Below, piece by piece: positions 17,697-26,607 of a DNA stretch of 64,000 bases. Made by a program: the position numbers and the translations under genes. Source of the stretch: Paenibacillus cellulositrophicus (GTDB taxonomy: Bacteria; Bacillota; Bacilli; Paenibacillales; Paenibacillaceae). Below the pieces are notes generated by a model. That model was not told where the DNA came from. It saw only the letters and a list, made by a program, of their open reading frames with translations, and searched no databases. Location of the stretch: NCBI RefSeq assembly GCF_009363095.1, contig NZ_CP045295.1:4803001-4867000 (forward strand), read 5' to 3'. Every line of letters begins with the position of its first letter. Position 1 is the stretch's first letter.

Positions 17697-18179
17697 ATGA
17701 GTTATAGATCTATTCTCATAGACCAGTTAAAAGCCTGTTATCACGATAAGAGTTGGTTCATTCCACTCCATGAAATCTTAAAAGATTTAAATGCTACACA
17801 AGCTGCATGGGAGAATGAAAGTAAACAATCCATTTGGTCGATCGTGAATCATCTCATATTTTGGAATGAGAAGTGGCTTGAGAGATATAACGTTGAACAA
17901 TTTGAATTAGAGAGTTCAATAAACAATGATGATACTTTTTATGTGAATCCACATACAATAAATGATTTTGAGTGGAAGAAGACCTTACAGAGACTTGAAA
18001 CAGTCTTTGAAAGTTGGAATAGGGCACTTGAGGAAAGCGAAGATCTTAAACTTATAAAAGAAATCCCCTCATATTTCAATGCTCCTTGGTGGGGAGTAGT
18101 ATCAAATTTATGTATTCATAATGCATATCATATTGGTCAGATCATGCTGCTCAAAAAACAATTGATAAGTGTAGGTTAG
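17697..18179 (+). CDS. DinB-like (DUF664-type) protein
   Basis: Four-helix bundle protein of the DinB/YfiT metal-binding superfamily, 160 aa. The histidines expected for the metal triad are present: SIVNHLIFWNEKW (first helix pair) and CIHNAYHIGQIMLL near the C-terminus. Members include bacillithiol-S-transferases and many uncharacterised proteins, so the reaction is unknown. It lacks close neighbours in an operon sense; elements lie on both sides. Start ATG 17697 follows GTGAGGTAGAAGG. Confidence 0.85.
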   Translation: MSYRSILIDQLKACYHDKSWFIPLHEILKDLNATQAAWENESKQSIWSIVNHLIFWNEKWLERYNVEQFELESSINNDDTFYVNPHTINDFEWKKTLQRLETVFESWNRALEESEDLKLIKEIPSYFNAPWWGVVSNLCIHNAYHIGQIMLLKKQLISVG

Positions 18180-18185
18180 GTAATA

Positions 18186-18310
18186 TTTCAGAGGAGTCAG
18201 ATGCAGACTCAGCAGCTGACAACCCTGCGGACCTAAACGCATTGCGGCCGGCAACTGATGCTGCCTTAAGGTACTCGGGTCCGTAGATACAACAACGTTA
18301 TACGCAAGTT
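18186..18310 (+). repeat. intergenic repeat, second family
   Basis: Contains CAGCAGCTGACAACCCTGC, GCATTGCGGCCGGCAACTG and CCTTAAGGTACTCGGGT..GTAGAT, ending in CAACGTTATACG. The pieces recur in order at 32505-32580 and partly at 34990-35060 and 31480-31515. The ACGTTA end is shared with the right ends of the first element family. Confidence 0.55.
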
Positions 18311-18411
18311 CGTTCAACCTTTATGAAATAACTAATTTCTCAAAATCGATTTTCAACCCATATTAGATAGAGGGAGAGAAACAATAGGCAGACCATTTAC
18401 AAGATGGATTT

Positions 18412-18672
18412 TCATCGTAGACCTTTGATTCCGGTAAAGGACTGCTCAATGACTTCAATATACTCATTTCCGGTGTAGAATATATAGAGTTCCCTAGTAG
18501 GCTCTGACAAATGAAGTTTTTTATATGAAGCCCATGCATCCTTAGGGTCATCATATTCAGAAACAATCGACATTTCTTCAATAGTTCTTTGGTGATTGTT
18601 AGAATGAGTGGCAAGAGCTTCAACTAGTACCCACCGATTAGGGTAGATATTACGAACATTACTCCACTTCAT
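18412..18672 (-). CDS. conserved hypothetical protein, 86 aa
   Basis: Small cytoplasmic protein beginning MKWSNVRNIYPNRWVLVEAL and containing TRELYIFYTGNEYIEV. The pattern (short alpha-beta protein with a WVLVEAL start and RELYxxxTG near the end) resembles small Bacillales/Clostridia proteins of unknown function. AGGGGTG lies before the start on the minus strand. One of the few minus-strand genes in this region. Confidence 0.7.
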   Translation of the reverse strand: MKWSNVRNIYPNRWVLVEALATHSNNHQRTIEEMSIVSEYDDPKDAWASYKKLHLSEPTRELYIFYTGNEYIEVIEQSFTGIKGLR

Positions 18673-18732
18673 GCAGGAACACCCCTGGTAGACTTATAAA
18701 TTAATTGTACAGTAAGAAGTCCTCAACAGGGG

Positions 18733-18915
18733 ATGATATTTGTACGAGCCGATTTTAGACGCAGCATCTTAGTGGACCAAGCCGAATATGCAAAAAATTT
18801 CATAGTTGGCAAAGGAACTTACTTGGTTGCTTATCTTAACGAGGGTTATACTAATATTATCTATAAAAGATGTAGAGAAGTATATGATCAAGCTATTGCA
18901 CAGATTGAAGAATAG
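18733..18915 (+). CDS. short hypothetical protein, possibly a C-terminal fragment
   Basis: A 60-residue frame beginning MIFVRADFRRS and ending in a charged helix (YDQAIAQIEE). There is only a weak AGGGG before ATG 18733 and no clear promoter. It may be the tail of a larger lost gene. Low confidence; no function assigned. Confidence 0.35.
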   Translation: MIFVRADFRRSILVDQAEYAKNFIVGKGTYLVAYLNEGYTNIIYKRCREVYDQAIAQIEE

Positions 18916-18949
18916 GAGCAGCTTGAATCGACAAAAAAGTGGTGGTTGA

Positions 18950-20533
18950 ATTGGGGTAACCGTTAAAGATGTACTGCAGCTGCCTTCATTTAGAGGAGCT
19001 CAGGTGGTCACTGGAACAAGCAGGCTTCATCAGACCGTATCCTCTTTATCTGTTTTAGAGGTGGCGGATGTTAATTTCTTTTCGCAAATTATTCAGACCG
19101 TTCAAGAAGAGTGGTATGCCGAAGAGCTGGTCATCAGCTCTTTTTATTCCATAAAGGACAGCGTGGAGCAGCAGTGCAAAACCATTCAGTACCTGCATGA
19201 CCTGGGTGAAGTGGGGCTGATTCTGTACTATGTTGGCATTGTAATGCCAGATATCGCCGATGAAGTGCTCGAGCTGGCTGAATCTTTGAATTTTATTATC
19301 ATTTGCATGCCGAGAAACGATTACTCTCTTCGATATAATGAAGTCATTTATGAAGTCATGGAGGCGATCGTCAGCAATCAGAATGTGAATGAGCATTTCG
19401 TGAATGAATCACTGGAAAAGGTATCGCTGCTGCCGGAACATTTGCGGAGCGTGGAAATTACCCTTAAACTGCTGTCGGACCGGATGAAAGCGAACATCGT
19501 TCTGACAAACAGCAACCTGGATATCATCAATCGTGTCATGTGGCCGCGCAATTCATCGCTCCCTGTTGCGGATCTGATCCAGTCCATGGCGCCTTCCATT
19601 TTGAACGGCAGAACGGGAGAAGGAGAGCTGGATTCGTCCTGCTTTGTTGAATACAAACGTGTTCAGCAAAAAAACGGCGAGTCCCTGTACCTGTTTATCA
19701 TTAAAGAAAATTCGAAGCTGCCGCCGAAGACGATGGATCAAATCAGCGAGGTGGTGCAGGTGGCCATCAATTTGTGGGGAGATAAGCATAACGAGGTCAG
19801 CGAATACGCTTTGGTTAAAGCCATCGTGAATGATGAAAGCGAAAAAATGCGCAGATTGGCCAGTTTGCTGTATATCGACGTTTCCGCCATCCAAATGATG
19901 TGGCTCGTGTACATTCAGGATTTGTCGGAGGAACGAAGGATAAGGGAAGACTTAAAAGCGTATCTCTCGCAATATTATAAAACCGCGGTCATTCAAACGA
20001 TCGATCACGGCATTGTCGTTTTGCTAGGGAATTGCTCCTATAAATACAATGAGTTTGAAATTGCAGCGGAATATATCGAAACCACGAGTCTCATCGCTGA
20101 AATATCGAGCATCGTATATTCTCCGAGGATGCGGAACACACAGGACGTACGCCGAATGTACCAGCTCGTCAACGAAGCCTCTAAAGAGGTACACCGCATC
20201 TACCATCACCGCAAATTATACACCGCGGCTGAAGTCCGTTCCATGAAACGGGCGATCGACCTCAGCAAACAAGGGGAAGAGATCACTGAAGAATGCTTGT
20301 CTGTCCTAGAGCCGATATTGGACGACCCTGACGCACTGAAAACCCTGATGACTTTTCTTCTGGATGCGAAGGGGAATATGGATGACTGCAGCAAGCTGTT
20401 GTTCGTCCACAAAAATACGGTGAAATATCGCATCAAAAAAATTTGCGAGCTCATCGGATATGATGTGACCATCAATTCGGAATCGTACGATGTTTATACC
20501 GCCTGCATGGTCTACCGTCTCATCCATAACTAA
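18950..20533 (+). CDS. PucR-family transcriptional regulator
   Basis: Regulator of purine/hydantoin-type catabolism. The N-terminal PucR domain begins with GVTVKDVLQLPSFRGAQVV, which is encoded from 18953 onward, so the coding region must begin before GTG 19004. In that frame the first possible codon after a stop is ATT 18950; a TTG one base out of frame (18951) followed by a run of four G suggests that one G is missing and the true start was TTG. The C-terminal HTH (LLFVHKNTVKYRIKKICELI) is the PucR_HTH fold. It probably controls the permease-DUF917-hydantoinase genes that follow. If the start is unusable, GTG 19004 yields 509 aa. Confidence 0.9.
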   Translation: MGVTVKDVLQLPSFRGAQVVTGTSRLHQTVSSLSVLEVADVNFFSQIIQTVQEEWYAEELVISSFYSIKDSVEQQCKTIQYLHDLGEVGLILYYVGIVMPDIADEVLELAESLNFIIICMPRNDYSLRYNEVIYEVMEAIVSNQNVNEHFVNESLEKVSLLPEHLRSVEITLKLLSDRMKANIVLTNSNLDIINRVMWPRNSSLPVADLIQSMAPSILNGRTGEGELDSSCFVEYKRVQQKNGESLYLFIIKENSKLPPKTMDQISEVVQVAINLWGDKHNEVSEYALVKAIVNDESEKMRRLASLLYIDVSAIQMMWLVYIQDLSEERRIREDLKAYLSQYYKTAVIQTIDHGIVVLLGNCSYKYNEFEIAAEYIETTSLIAEISSIVYSPRMRNTQDVRRMYQLVNEASKEVHRIYHHRKLYTAAEVRSMKRAIDLSKQGEEITEECLSVLEPILDDPDALKTLMTFLLDAKGNMDDCSKLLFVHKNTVKYRIKKICELIGYDVTINSESYDVYTACMVYRLIHN

Positions 20534-20535
20534 AA

Positions 20536-20584
20536 AGTTCCGATGTTTTGTCCAATCAGACAAAAACATCGGATTTTTTTTTGT
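20536..20584 (+). terminator. intrinsic terminator after the PucR regulator gene
   Basis: Stem TCCGATGTTTTGTC / GACAAAAACATCGGA with a 6-nt loop and nine T residues, 5 nt after the stop codon. Confidence 0.92.
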
Positions 20585-20668
20585 TTTCTGAAAAAGACGC
20601 TGCCCGGCTTCATCTTTTACAATAAGAAAAAACAATTCGAACGAACAAGGTTGAGGAGGGGAGATCAT

Positions 20669-21934
20669 ATGAAAGCCGTTAAAGAGCATCAATCCTGGTT
20701 CAGTCTCGGGATCATCTGGGCCGGCGCGGTCATCAGCATCCCCAGTTTATTGGTGGGAAACACGCTGGTGGCAGGCATGGGATTGTCGAAAGCGCTGCTC
20801 GTCACGTTGGTGGGTTACTCCATCATTGTATTGCTCATGATTTTGCAGGGGATTCAAAGCACGGAGCTGGGAAGACCGACGGTTCAGGTTGCGGGTCAGG
20901 TGTTCGGCAAACAAGGATCCCGGACGATTCTTTCGATCATCCTCGCCATTGCGTGCCTCGGATGGTTCGGAATTCAGGCGAATGTGTGCGGTGCGGCCTT
21001 GGCCAATTTGTTAGCCGTAGGTGGAATGAGTGTCCCGGTTCCGCTGGCTTCTCTTATCTGCGGTCTTGTGATGGTGGTCTCGGCGATCTATGGCGTTAAA
21101 GTGCTGCGCGTCATCAGCTATATTGCCGTTCCTTTATTGATTGGGATCAGCGTATTTGGTCTTATCAAAGCATTGACCGGTGACTCCCTTCAGATTATTC
21201 AGAATTTTAAGCCACATGGAGCTATGAGCTTTACGGACGGACTGGCGGTAACCCTGGGTTCGTTTGCCTTGGGAGCGGTTGTCGCGGGAGATTACTCCCA
21301 ATTTTCGAGAAAACGGTCCGATGTCCTGAAAGCCGCCCTATTCGGAATTATCCCAGCAGGCTTGCTGATGATCGGTGCAGGAGCCGTCCTGACGATTGCT
21401 TACCAGGCCAGCGATATTACAGCAACCTTTTTGAGCATCACGACTCCGTTTATTGGCGGTGTGGTTTTGATCCTCGCTACATGGAAGACGAACCTCGTGA
21501 ATGCCATTTCAGGCGGTTTTGCCTTAATAAACGTGTTCAACGTATCGAAGGAAAAAGAAAAATGGGCCGTCGGCATCGCCGGAACGATTGGGACGGTACT
21601 GGCTGTCGTTGGCATACTCAACTATTTTACGCCGATTATGTCCATCCTGTCGGCCATGATTCCGCCGGTGGCAGGCGTGATGATCGCATCATACTGGGTG
21701 CTTGGCAAAGGGGATAAGAGCCGCTGGCATGAGGTCGAAGGCGTGAATATACTGGGCGTTATTTCCTGGCTTGTGGGCGCGGTCATCGCTTGTGCCCCTG
21801 TTGTGTTATCCCTGTTCCCAAGCCTGCCGCAGTTACCGAATCAGCCGTTGATCGGGATTGTCATTTCTTTTGTCATCTATTATGCAGGCTATCGTTTATC
21901 GGCTCGGAAAACAGTCATATTGGAGGAAACGTAA
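20669..21934 (+). CDS. NCS1-family permease, CodB-like
   Basis: Membrane symporter for nucleobases or related ring compounds, about twelve hydrophobic segments. Family marks: FSLGIIWAGAVISIP at the start, GIQANVCGAALANL and GDYSQFSRKRSD. Length 421 aa equals E. coli CodB (419). ATG 20669 follows GAGGAGGGG; an earlier in-frame ATG (20543) would add a non-family extension through the terminator and is rejected. The neighbours imply a hydantoin- or thiohydantoin-like substrate rather than cytosine. Confidence 0.9.
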   Translation: MKAVKEHQSWFSLGIIWAGAVISIPSLLVGNTLVAGMGLSKALLVTLVGYSIIVLLMILQGIQSTELGRPTVQVAGQVFGKQGSRTILSIILAIACLGWFGIQANVCGAALANLLAVGGMSVPVPLASLICGLVMVVSAIYGVKVLRVISYIAVPLLIGISVFGLIKALTGDSLQIIQNFKPHGAMSFTDGLAVTLGSFALGAVVAGDYSQFSRKRSDVLKAALFGIIPAGLLMIGAGAVLTIAYQASDITATFLSITTPFIGGVVLILATWKTNLVNAISGGFALINVFNVSKEKEKWAVGIAGTIGTVLAVVGILNYFTPIMSILSAMIPPVAGVMIASYWVLGKGDKSRWHEVEGVNILGVISWLVGAVIACAPVVLSLFPSLPQLPNQPLIGIVISFVIYYAGYRLSARKTVILEET

Positions 21935-23038
21935 ATGAGATATTTAGATCAAGCAGCTGTTGAAAACATCGCTGTCGGCGCAGCATTCTTAGGAACCGGG
22001 GGAGGGGGGGACTCTTACATCGGCAAATTGATGGCTCTCTCGGCCATTGAGAAGTTTGGACCTGTAAAACTGTTCTCCGTCGATGAGATTCAGGATGAGG
22101 ACTTTTTTATCCCGGCCGCGATGATGGGGGCGCCTTCCGTACTCGTGGAGAAATTCCCTAAAGGGGACGAGTTTGTGAAGGTTTTTCAAAAATTAGCGAA
22201 TTACTTGGGAAAAGAACAGATCGCCGGCACGTTTCCGATGGAAGCGGGGGGCGTCAATTCTATGATTCCCATCGTCGTTGCAGCGCAGCTGGGATTGCCT
22301 CTGATCGACTGTGACGGTATGGGACGGGCATTCCCGGAGCTGCAAATGGTCACGTTTAACCTGGACGGCATACCGGCGACACCGATGGCGATTACGGATG
22401 AAAAAGGGAACATCGGCATCTTTGAGACCATTGATAACAAATGGACGGAACGGCTGGCGAGAGTGGCTACGGTTGAAATGGGTGCCAGTGCTTTAGTCAG
22501 CCTGTACCCGGCAACGGGTGCGCAAATCAAGCAGAGCGGCGTTCATCATATCGTGACCCTGTCCGAACAGATCGGAGCCATCATTACATCGAAGAATCGG
22601 GACGCGGGCGATAAGCTTCAAGAACTGCTGAAACTGGTGTCCGGCTATGAACTTTTCCAAGGCAAAATTGTGGATGTCATCCGGGAAACCAAGGGAGGAT
22701 TTAACCTCGGCCAAATGCATCTTGAAGGAATCGAGGCGTTTAAAGGCGGCGAGATGAAGGTTCATTTTCAAAATGAAAACCTGATTGCTGAAAAGAACGG
22801 TCAAGTGGTAGCGATGACCCCCGATTTGATCTGTCTGGTTGATTACGAAACCTTGTCGCCTGTAACTACGGAGAGCCTGAAATACGGTAAACGCGTACGG
22901 GTGGTTGGACTGCCTGCTCATGAAAAGTGGAGAACGGAAAAGGGAGTCCAGACGGTAGGACCAAGATACTTCGGATATGATTACGATTATGTTGCTATTG
23001 AGGAACTGGTGAAAAAGGCGGTGGCTGAGAATGTATAG
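21935..23038 (+). CDS. DUF917 protein (S-methyl-thiohydantoin desulfurase family)
   Basis: A 367-residue protein of family DUF917, now named after S-methyl thiohydantoin desulfurase. Landmarks are the glycine-rich FLGTGGGGDSYIGKL at residues 19-33, PMEAGGVNSMIPI and LIDCDGMGRAFPELQM. Such proteins are usually paired with hydantoinase A-like proteins, as here. The start directly abuts the permease stop, and GGAGG lies at the permease 3' end. The exact substrate is unknown. Confidence 0.9.
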   Translation: MRYLDQAAVENIAVGAAFLGTGGGGDSYIGKLMALSAIEKFGPVKLFSVDEIQDEDFFIPAAMMGAPSVLVEKFPKGDEFVKVFQKLANYLGKEQIAGTFPMEAGGVNSMIPIVVAAQLGLPLIDCDGMGRAFPELQMVTFNLDGIPATPMAITDEKGNIGIFETIDNKWTERLARVATVEMGASALVSLYPATGAQIKQSGVHHIVTLSEQIGAIITSKNRDAGDKLQELLKLVSGYELFQGKIVDVIRETKGGFNLGQMHLEGIEAFKGGEMKVHFQNENLIAEKNGQVVAMTPDLICLVDYETLSPVTTESLKYGKRVRVVGLPAHEKWRTEKGVQTVGPRYFGYDYDYVAIEELVKKAVAENV

Positions 23039-24581
23039 AATCGGGATCGATGTAGGCGGCACCAACACAGATGCCATCATATTGGATGAGAATCATCATT
23101 TGATTCATGCGGTTAAATCCCCAACAAGTCTAGATATTAAAACAGGGATTGAAACTTCGCTCCGGAATTTGCTGAAGGAATCGAATATTGATAAAACCCA
23201 AATCACGCATGCCATGTTAGGCACGACGCAGTGTACTAATGCCATTGTTGAGCGTAAAAAGCTGGCCCAAGTCGGAGTCATTCGTCTGGGTTATCCGGCA
23301 ACGGCCTCCGTTGCTCCGTACACGTCTTGGCCTGAGGATATGGTTCAGAAGCTGTCGGGTAAATATGCTCTCGTTCATGGCGGATATGAATATGACGGCC
23401 AAGTGCTTGGAGAAGTTGATAAAGCTGAAATTACAGCTCTTTTAGAAGAATGGGGGAGCAGTGTCGAGTCCATCGCAGTCATTGGTGTGTTTTCGTCCAT
23501 TAAAAATGATCAGGAGCTCCAGATTCGCGATCTCATCCATCAAGTATACGGACCTGAATTCCCTGTTTCCTGTTCTTCATTGATTGGTTCTGTCGGCTTA
23601 ATTGAACGGGAAAATGCGACCATACTGAACGCAGCCTTATGCAAGGTGATTGAAACGACGACCCAAGGATTTGTGCAGGCGTTAGAAGAAGAGGGCATCA
23701 CGGACGCAGCGGTGTTTTTATGCCAGAATGACGGTACCCTGATGTCAATCGATTACGCTAAGCAATTTCCGATCCTAACCATTGCATGCGGGCCGACGAA
23801 CAGCATACGTGGTGCCTCTTATTTGGCGAAGATCAAAGATACGATGGTTCTCGACGTGGGAGGGACGACATCGGACATCGGGGTGTTGCAGGACGGCTTC
23901 CCGAGAGAATCTTCGGTTGCGGTCGAGGTTGGCGATATCCGCACGAATTTCCGCATGCCGGATATTATCTCCGTCGGGTTGGGCGGCGGAAGCATTGTGC
24001 GTTCGGAGAACGGCAAAATTACAGTTGGCCCTGACAGCGTAGGATACAAGATTGGACAGGAAGCGCTGGTCTTTGGCGGGCATACGCTGACGACAACAGA
24101 CATTGCCGTTCGGCTGGGTCTCGCGGATGTCGGGGATAAGAGCTTGGTAGCGCATCTGGATGAAGATTTCGCTAAAAAGGTGCAGTCTGAAATTGCAGCC
24201 ATCATTGAGCAGGCCATTGATAAAATGAAGACCTCCTCGGGAGACGTTGAGCTTGTTTTGGTAGGCGGCGGCAGTGTCGTTATCCCGGACACCATTCGCG
24301 GGGTATCCCATATGATTAAGCCTGAGAACGGGGGCGTAGCCAACGCCATTGGCGCGTGTATAGCTCAAATCAGCGGACAATATGAACAAATTTATATCTA
24401 TTCTACAGAGCCCCGTGAGGATTCATTAAGAGATGCGCAAGAAAAAGCCGTGAAGCAGGCGGTGCTGGCTGGCGCTGATCCGGCTACGGTGGAGCTTGTG
24501 GAAGTGGAAGAAACCCCGCTGGCTTATCATCCGGGAAATGCGACGAGACTGAGAGTGAAAGTAGTAGGAAACATGAAGTAG
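23031..24581 (+). CDS. hydantoinase/oxoprolinase A-family protein
   Basis: ATP-dependent hydantoinase-type protein, 516 aa. IGIDVGGTNTDAII (phosphate-binding loop) at residues 4-17, LGTTQCTNAIVERK, VLDVGGTTSDIGVL and SVGLGGGSIV follow the actin-like fold of HyuA. Overlaps the DUF917 gene by 8 nt. No HyuB subunit is seen, which fits the shorter DUF917-linked group. Together with permease and PucR it forms one catabolic unit. A terminator follows. Confidence 0.92.
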   Translation: MYRIGIDVGGTNTDAIILDENHHLIHAVKSPTSLDIKTGIETSLRNLLKESNIDKTQITHAMLGTTQCTNAIVERKKLAQVGVIRLGYPATASVAPYTSWPEDMVQKLSGKYALVHGGYEYDGQVLGEVDKAEITALLEEWGSSVESIAVIGVFSSIKNDQELQIRDLIHQVYGPEFPVSCSSLIGSVGLIERENATILNAALCKVIETTTQGFVQALEEEGITDAAVFLCQNDGTLMSIDYAKQFPILTIACGPTNSIRGASYLAKIKDTMVLDVGGTTSDIGVLQDGFPRESSVAVEVGDIRTNFRMPDIISVGLGGGSIVRSENGKITVGPDSVGYKIGQEALVFGGHTLTTTDIAVRLGLADVGDKSLVAHLDEDFAKKVQSEIAAIIEQAIDKMKTSSGDVELVLVGGGSVVIPDTIRGVSHMIKPENGGVANAIGACIAQISGQYEQIYIYSTEPREDSLRDAQEKAVKQAVLAGADPATVELVEVEETPLAYHPGNATRLRVKVVGNMK

Positions 24582-24582
24582 A

Positions 24583-24630
24583 TGAGAGGCTTCACGCGAG
24601 TTCATACGACTTGTGTGAGGCTCTTTTTTT
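24583..24630 (+). terminator. intrinsic terminator after the hydantoinase gene
   Basis: Imperfect stem AGAGGCTTCACGCGAGT / ACTTGTGTGAGGCTCT (some G-T pairs) then seven T. Confidence 0.85.
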
Positions 24631-24632
24631 GT

Positions 24633-24745
24633 TAAGAGATCAGAAAGTATAAGTTTCGGAGCTTCACCTTCCTGATCTACAAGAAAAGCTTCCGCTAAAC
24701 GTGGTCTGTCTTCTTTGAAGGTACGTCGATAGACGTTTTTCTTAT
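24633..24745. repeat. 113-bp dispersed repeat, copy 1
   Basis: About 90% identical to 50217-50330. The minus strand encodes YRRTFKEDRPRLAEAFL and then a short acidic stretch and SDLL in both copies, though with a frame difference. It could be the 3' remnant of an unknown gene. No terminal repeats are visible. Confidence 0.6.
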
Positions 24746-24845
24746 CCATAAGGTGCACCGAGATGAGCAAAAATGAGATCTCACGCATTCTATAAGAACC
24801 TTGAGCGTAAATATGATAAAAGGTAAAATATAATATATTATAGCT

Positions 24846-25015
24846 ACAATTCAATCTTAGGCGGACATGGTCTCCCTTCGTAAGGAGGTGGAGCCATGAA
24901 AGTGAAAGATGCATTAACACAACAAGAGAAAGTAAAACCCACCCAAAGGTTGAGGCCAGAGGTGGGTTTTGTTCCTGTACGACTTAGAGTGGGAATAAGC
25001 CATCCAAGCCAATTA
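24846..25015 (+). repeat. decayed holin-like toxin unit, copy 1
   Basis: Shares with the intact unit at 51640 the leader (TCTTAGG..GG.CATGGTCTCCCTTCG), AAGGAGGTGGAGCC, an ATG at 24896 followed by KVKDALT, then a deletion of the membrane-spanning part and a frame change, then the conserved terminator (AACCCACC...GGTGGGTTT). The toxin would not be functional. Confidence 0.75.
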
Positions 25016-25057
25016 TTGCTTTTTTATTTTGAGGGAGATATGAAATAATTTCTGAAG

Positions 25058-25396
25058 GTGATCAATATAAAGTTGTTATTTATCTGTAGTAGAAATAGAT
25101 GGAGAAGTCTTACAGCAGAGAAGATATTTGAACAGTACAACATGTATGATGTAAAATCTGCCGGTACAGAAGAGAACGCGAGAATCAAAGTTACTGCCGG
25201 CCATATTGGATGGGCTGATTTAATATTTGTAATGGAGAAAAAACATGAAAGAAGACTGAAAGAAAAATTCAGCTTAGATCTAAACGGAAAGCGAGTAATA
25301 AGACTTGATATAGAAGATGAGTATAGATATATGGATGAAGAACTAATTGAAATATTGAAAACAAGAGTATCAGAATACATTGAAGTACCTGAATAA
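25058..25396 (+). CDS. low-molecular-weight tyrosine phosphatase-like protein
   Basis: Small cytoplasmic protein (112 aa) with the phosphatase loop CSRNRWRS (C-x5-R-S) at residues 10-17 and LIFVMEKKHERRL, matching the short LMW-PTPase-like proteins known from many bacteria. A general acid Asp may lie in RLDIEDEYRYMD. The expected start, 6 nt after AAGGTG, is ATA (25067) rather than ATG. GTG 25058 is in frame but overlaps the ribosome site. The substrate is unknown. Flanked by repeat elements. Confidence 0.8.
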   Translation: MINIKLLFICSRNRWRSLTAEKIFEQYNMYDVKSAGTEENARIKVTAGHIGWADLIFVMEKKHERRLKEKFSLDLNGKRVIRLDIEDEYRYMDEELIEILKTRVSEYIEVPE

Positions 25397-25443
25397 ATGA
25401 AGAGAATATGGAATGGTCTATTTTTGAGATTATTCAAGAATGC

Positions 25444-25515
25444 CCCGACAACATATAACAGCCACGCTGCGGTTAAGTCGGTGGGACGTCGTAATAGAGG
25501 AACGTTAGATGAAAT
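25444..25515 (+). repeat. structured intergenic element H (short form)
   Basis: Left end ATAACAGCCACGCTGCGG; right end GACGTCGTAATAGAGGAACG then GTTAGATG. GTTAGAT fits the integron R' core consensus GTTRRRY. Lacks the long stem-loop of elements A-D. Confidence 0.6.
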
Positions 25516-25562
25516 TATTGCTTGCCGAAAGAAAAATAAATCAATTGGGAGGTATGAAGTAA

Positions 25563-25748
25563 ATGTACAAATATATTTTTGTAGAGACTGATCTTGGTGG
25601 ATTTTTTAGAGAGGCTACACACCATGAAACAATAGCTGAATATGCCAAGAATGGGTGGAGATTAGTTCAAGTTCTACCAACCAACTATAACGGTCAAGGC
25701 AAGCCCACGGATTATGAAATCATCTTTGAAAAGCTTGTAGACGAATAG
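25563..25748 (+). CDS. DUF4177-type small protein
   Basis: 61-residue protein with the DUF4177 layout: MYKYIFVE, then EYAKNGWRLVQVLP and a final YEIIFEKL strand. GGGAGG lies before ATG 25563. Function unknown; typical small stand-alone cassette-sized gene. Confidence 0.85.
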   Translation: MYKYIFVETDLGGFFREATHHETIAEYAKNGWRLVQVLPTNYNGQGKPTDYEIIFEKLVDE

Positions 25749-25839
25749 AAGAATTGAAAATTAGGTGGTTACATAGGAAAGGCATATAAGATCAGATGTA
25801 GGAATGTAGATAAGAGCGAGCTATTTTGAAAATAGATTA

Positions 25840-26027
25840 ATGTAAGACCTTTGGAACCCGCCATATATTCATCCAGCTGAAGAGACTATTGAAAGTTGAT
25901 CAAGAAACCGTTCTTCGCGTAACAACCCATTCAATTCGTCGTCCCTTTGTCCGCCTGTCGCATTTCGAGAAGCTGATTGGCCGGACAACCCTGCATTTAA
26001 CCGCAGTGAAACAAGAAATAATATAAA
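25840..26027 (+). pseudogene. possible tyrosine-recombinase-like remnant
   Basis: A frame without start reads ETVLRVTTHSIRRPFVRL (resembling the HxxR box region of phage-type integrases) and then LIGRTTLHLTAVKQEII before the TAA at about 26025. No nucleophile tyrosine is found. It includes the GACAACCCTGC repeat word. Resemblance is weak, so this is a guess. This 300-nt stretch holds no other recognisable gene. Confidence 0.25.
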
Positions 26028-26061
26028 TCTATTTACAAATACTCACTAATTGGAGTGCAGA

Positions 26062-26511
26062 ATGAATAAATGGATCGCTATATTAATATGTTTCCTTCTA
26101 TTTTCAGCAGGGTGCAGTACAACTCACAGTGTAGATACCGATTCAACCAAAGAATTAACAAAAGATTTGAAGGATCTTTCTCCGTCGATCGAAAAAGTCC
26201 AATTTACATTCACTCGTCCCAACCTTTTTTGCAGAATAGATATGAGCAAAGAATCGAGTAAAGAAGAACTGGAATCGATTCTTAAAGAAATTGAGAAATT
26301 TGCAACAATGGATAACATCAATGATATTGCTCGGAGTGTCAAATGGGGATTGGAAATATCAAATATATATCTGGATATTAATACGGATAAAGATAAAAAA
26401 ACAATTGAACATGCGTATTACGCTAGGTACTTCAAGACATCGGACGCTAGTGATCACTCAGAAACAAACATTGAGGGTTACAGAACTTGGTATGAAAGAA
26501 CTGAAAGATAA
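26062..26511 (+). CDS. small lipoprotein of unknown function
   Basis: 149 aa with a short lipoprotein signal (MNKWIAILICFLLFSAGC, Cys at 18). The mature part is acidic, with a helix KEELESILKEIEKFA and a beta-type end. ATG 26062 follows GGAGTG; an upstream TTG (26050) is not needed. No known domain. Single-gene unit between element-like sequences. Confidence 0.75.
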   Translation: MNKWIAILICFLLFSAGCSTTHSVDTDSTKELTKDLKDLSPSIEKVQFTFTRPNLFCRIDMSKESSKEELESILKEIEKFATMDNINDIARSVKWGLEISNIYLDINTDKDKKTIEHAYYARYFKTSDASDHSETNIEGYRTWYERTER

Positions 26512-26607
26512 TAATAGGATAGTTTTCAAGGAAAGTTATCCGAAACCCCTAAGATATTATGATGAGTGTAATTCTTATCTATAACCACTCACAGGAAGAG
26601 GAGACAG

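Noticed and set aside
25397..25591. Open frame directly after the phosphatase-like gene
   Set aside because: It runs through element H, has no ribosome site, and overlaps the start of the DUF4177 gene.
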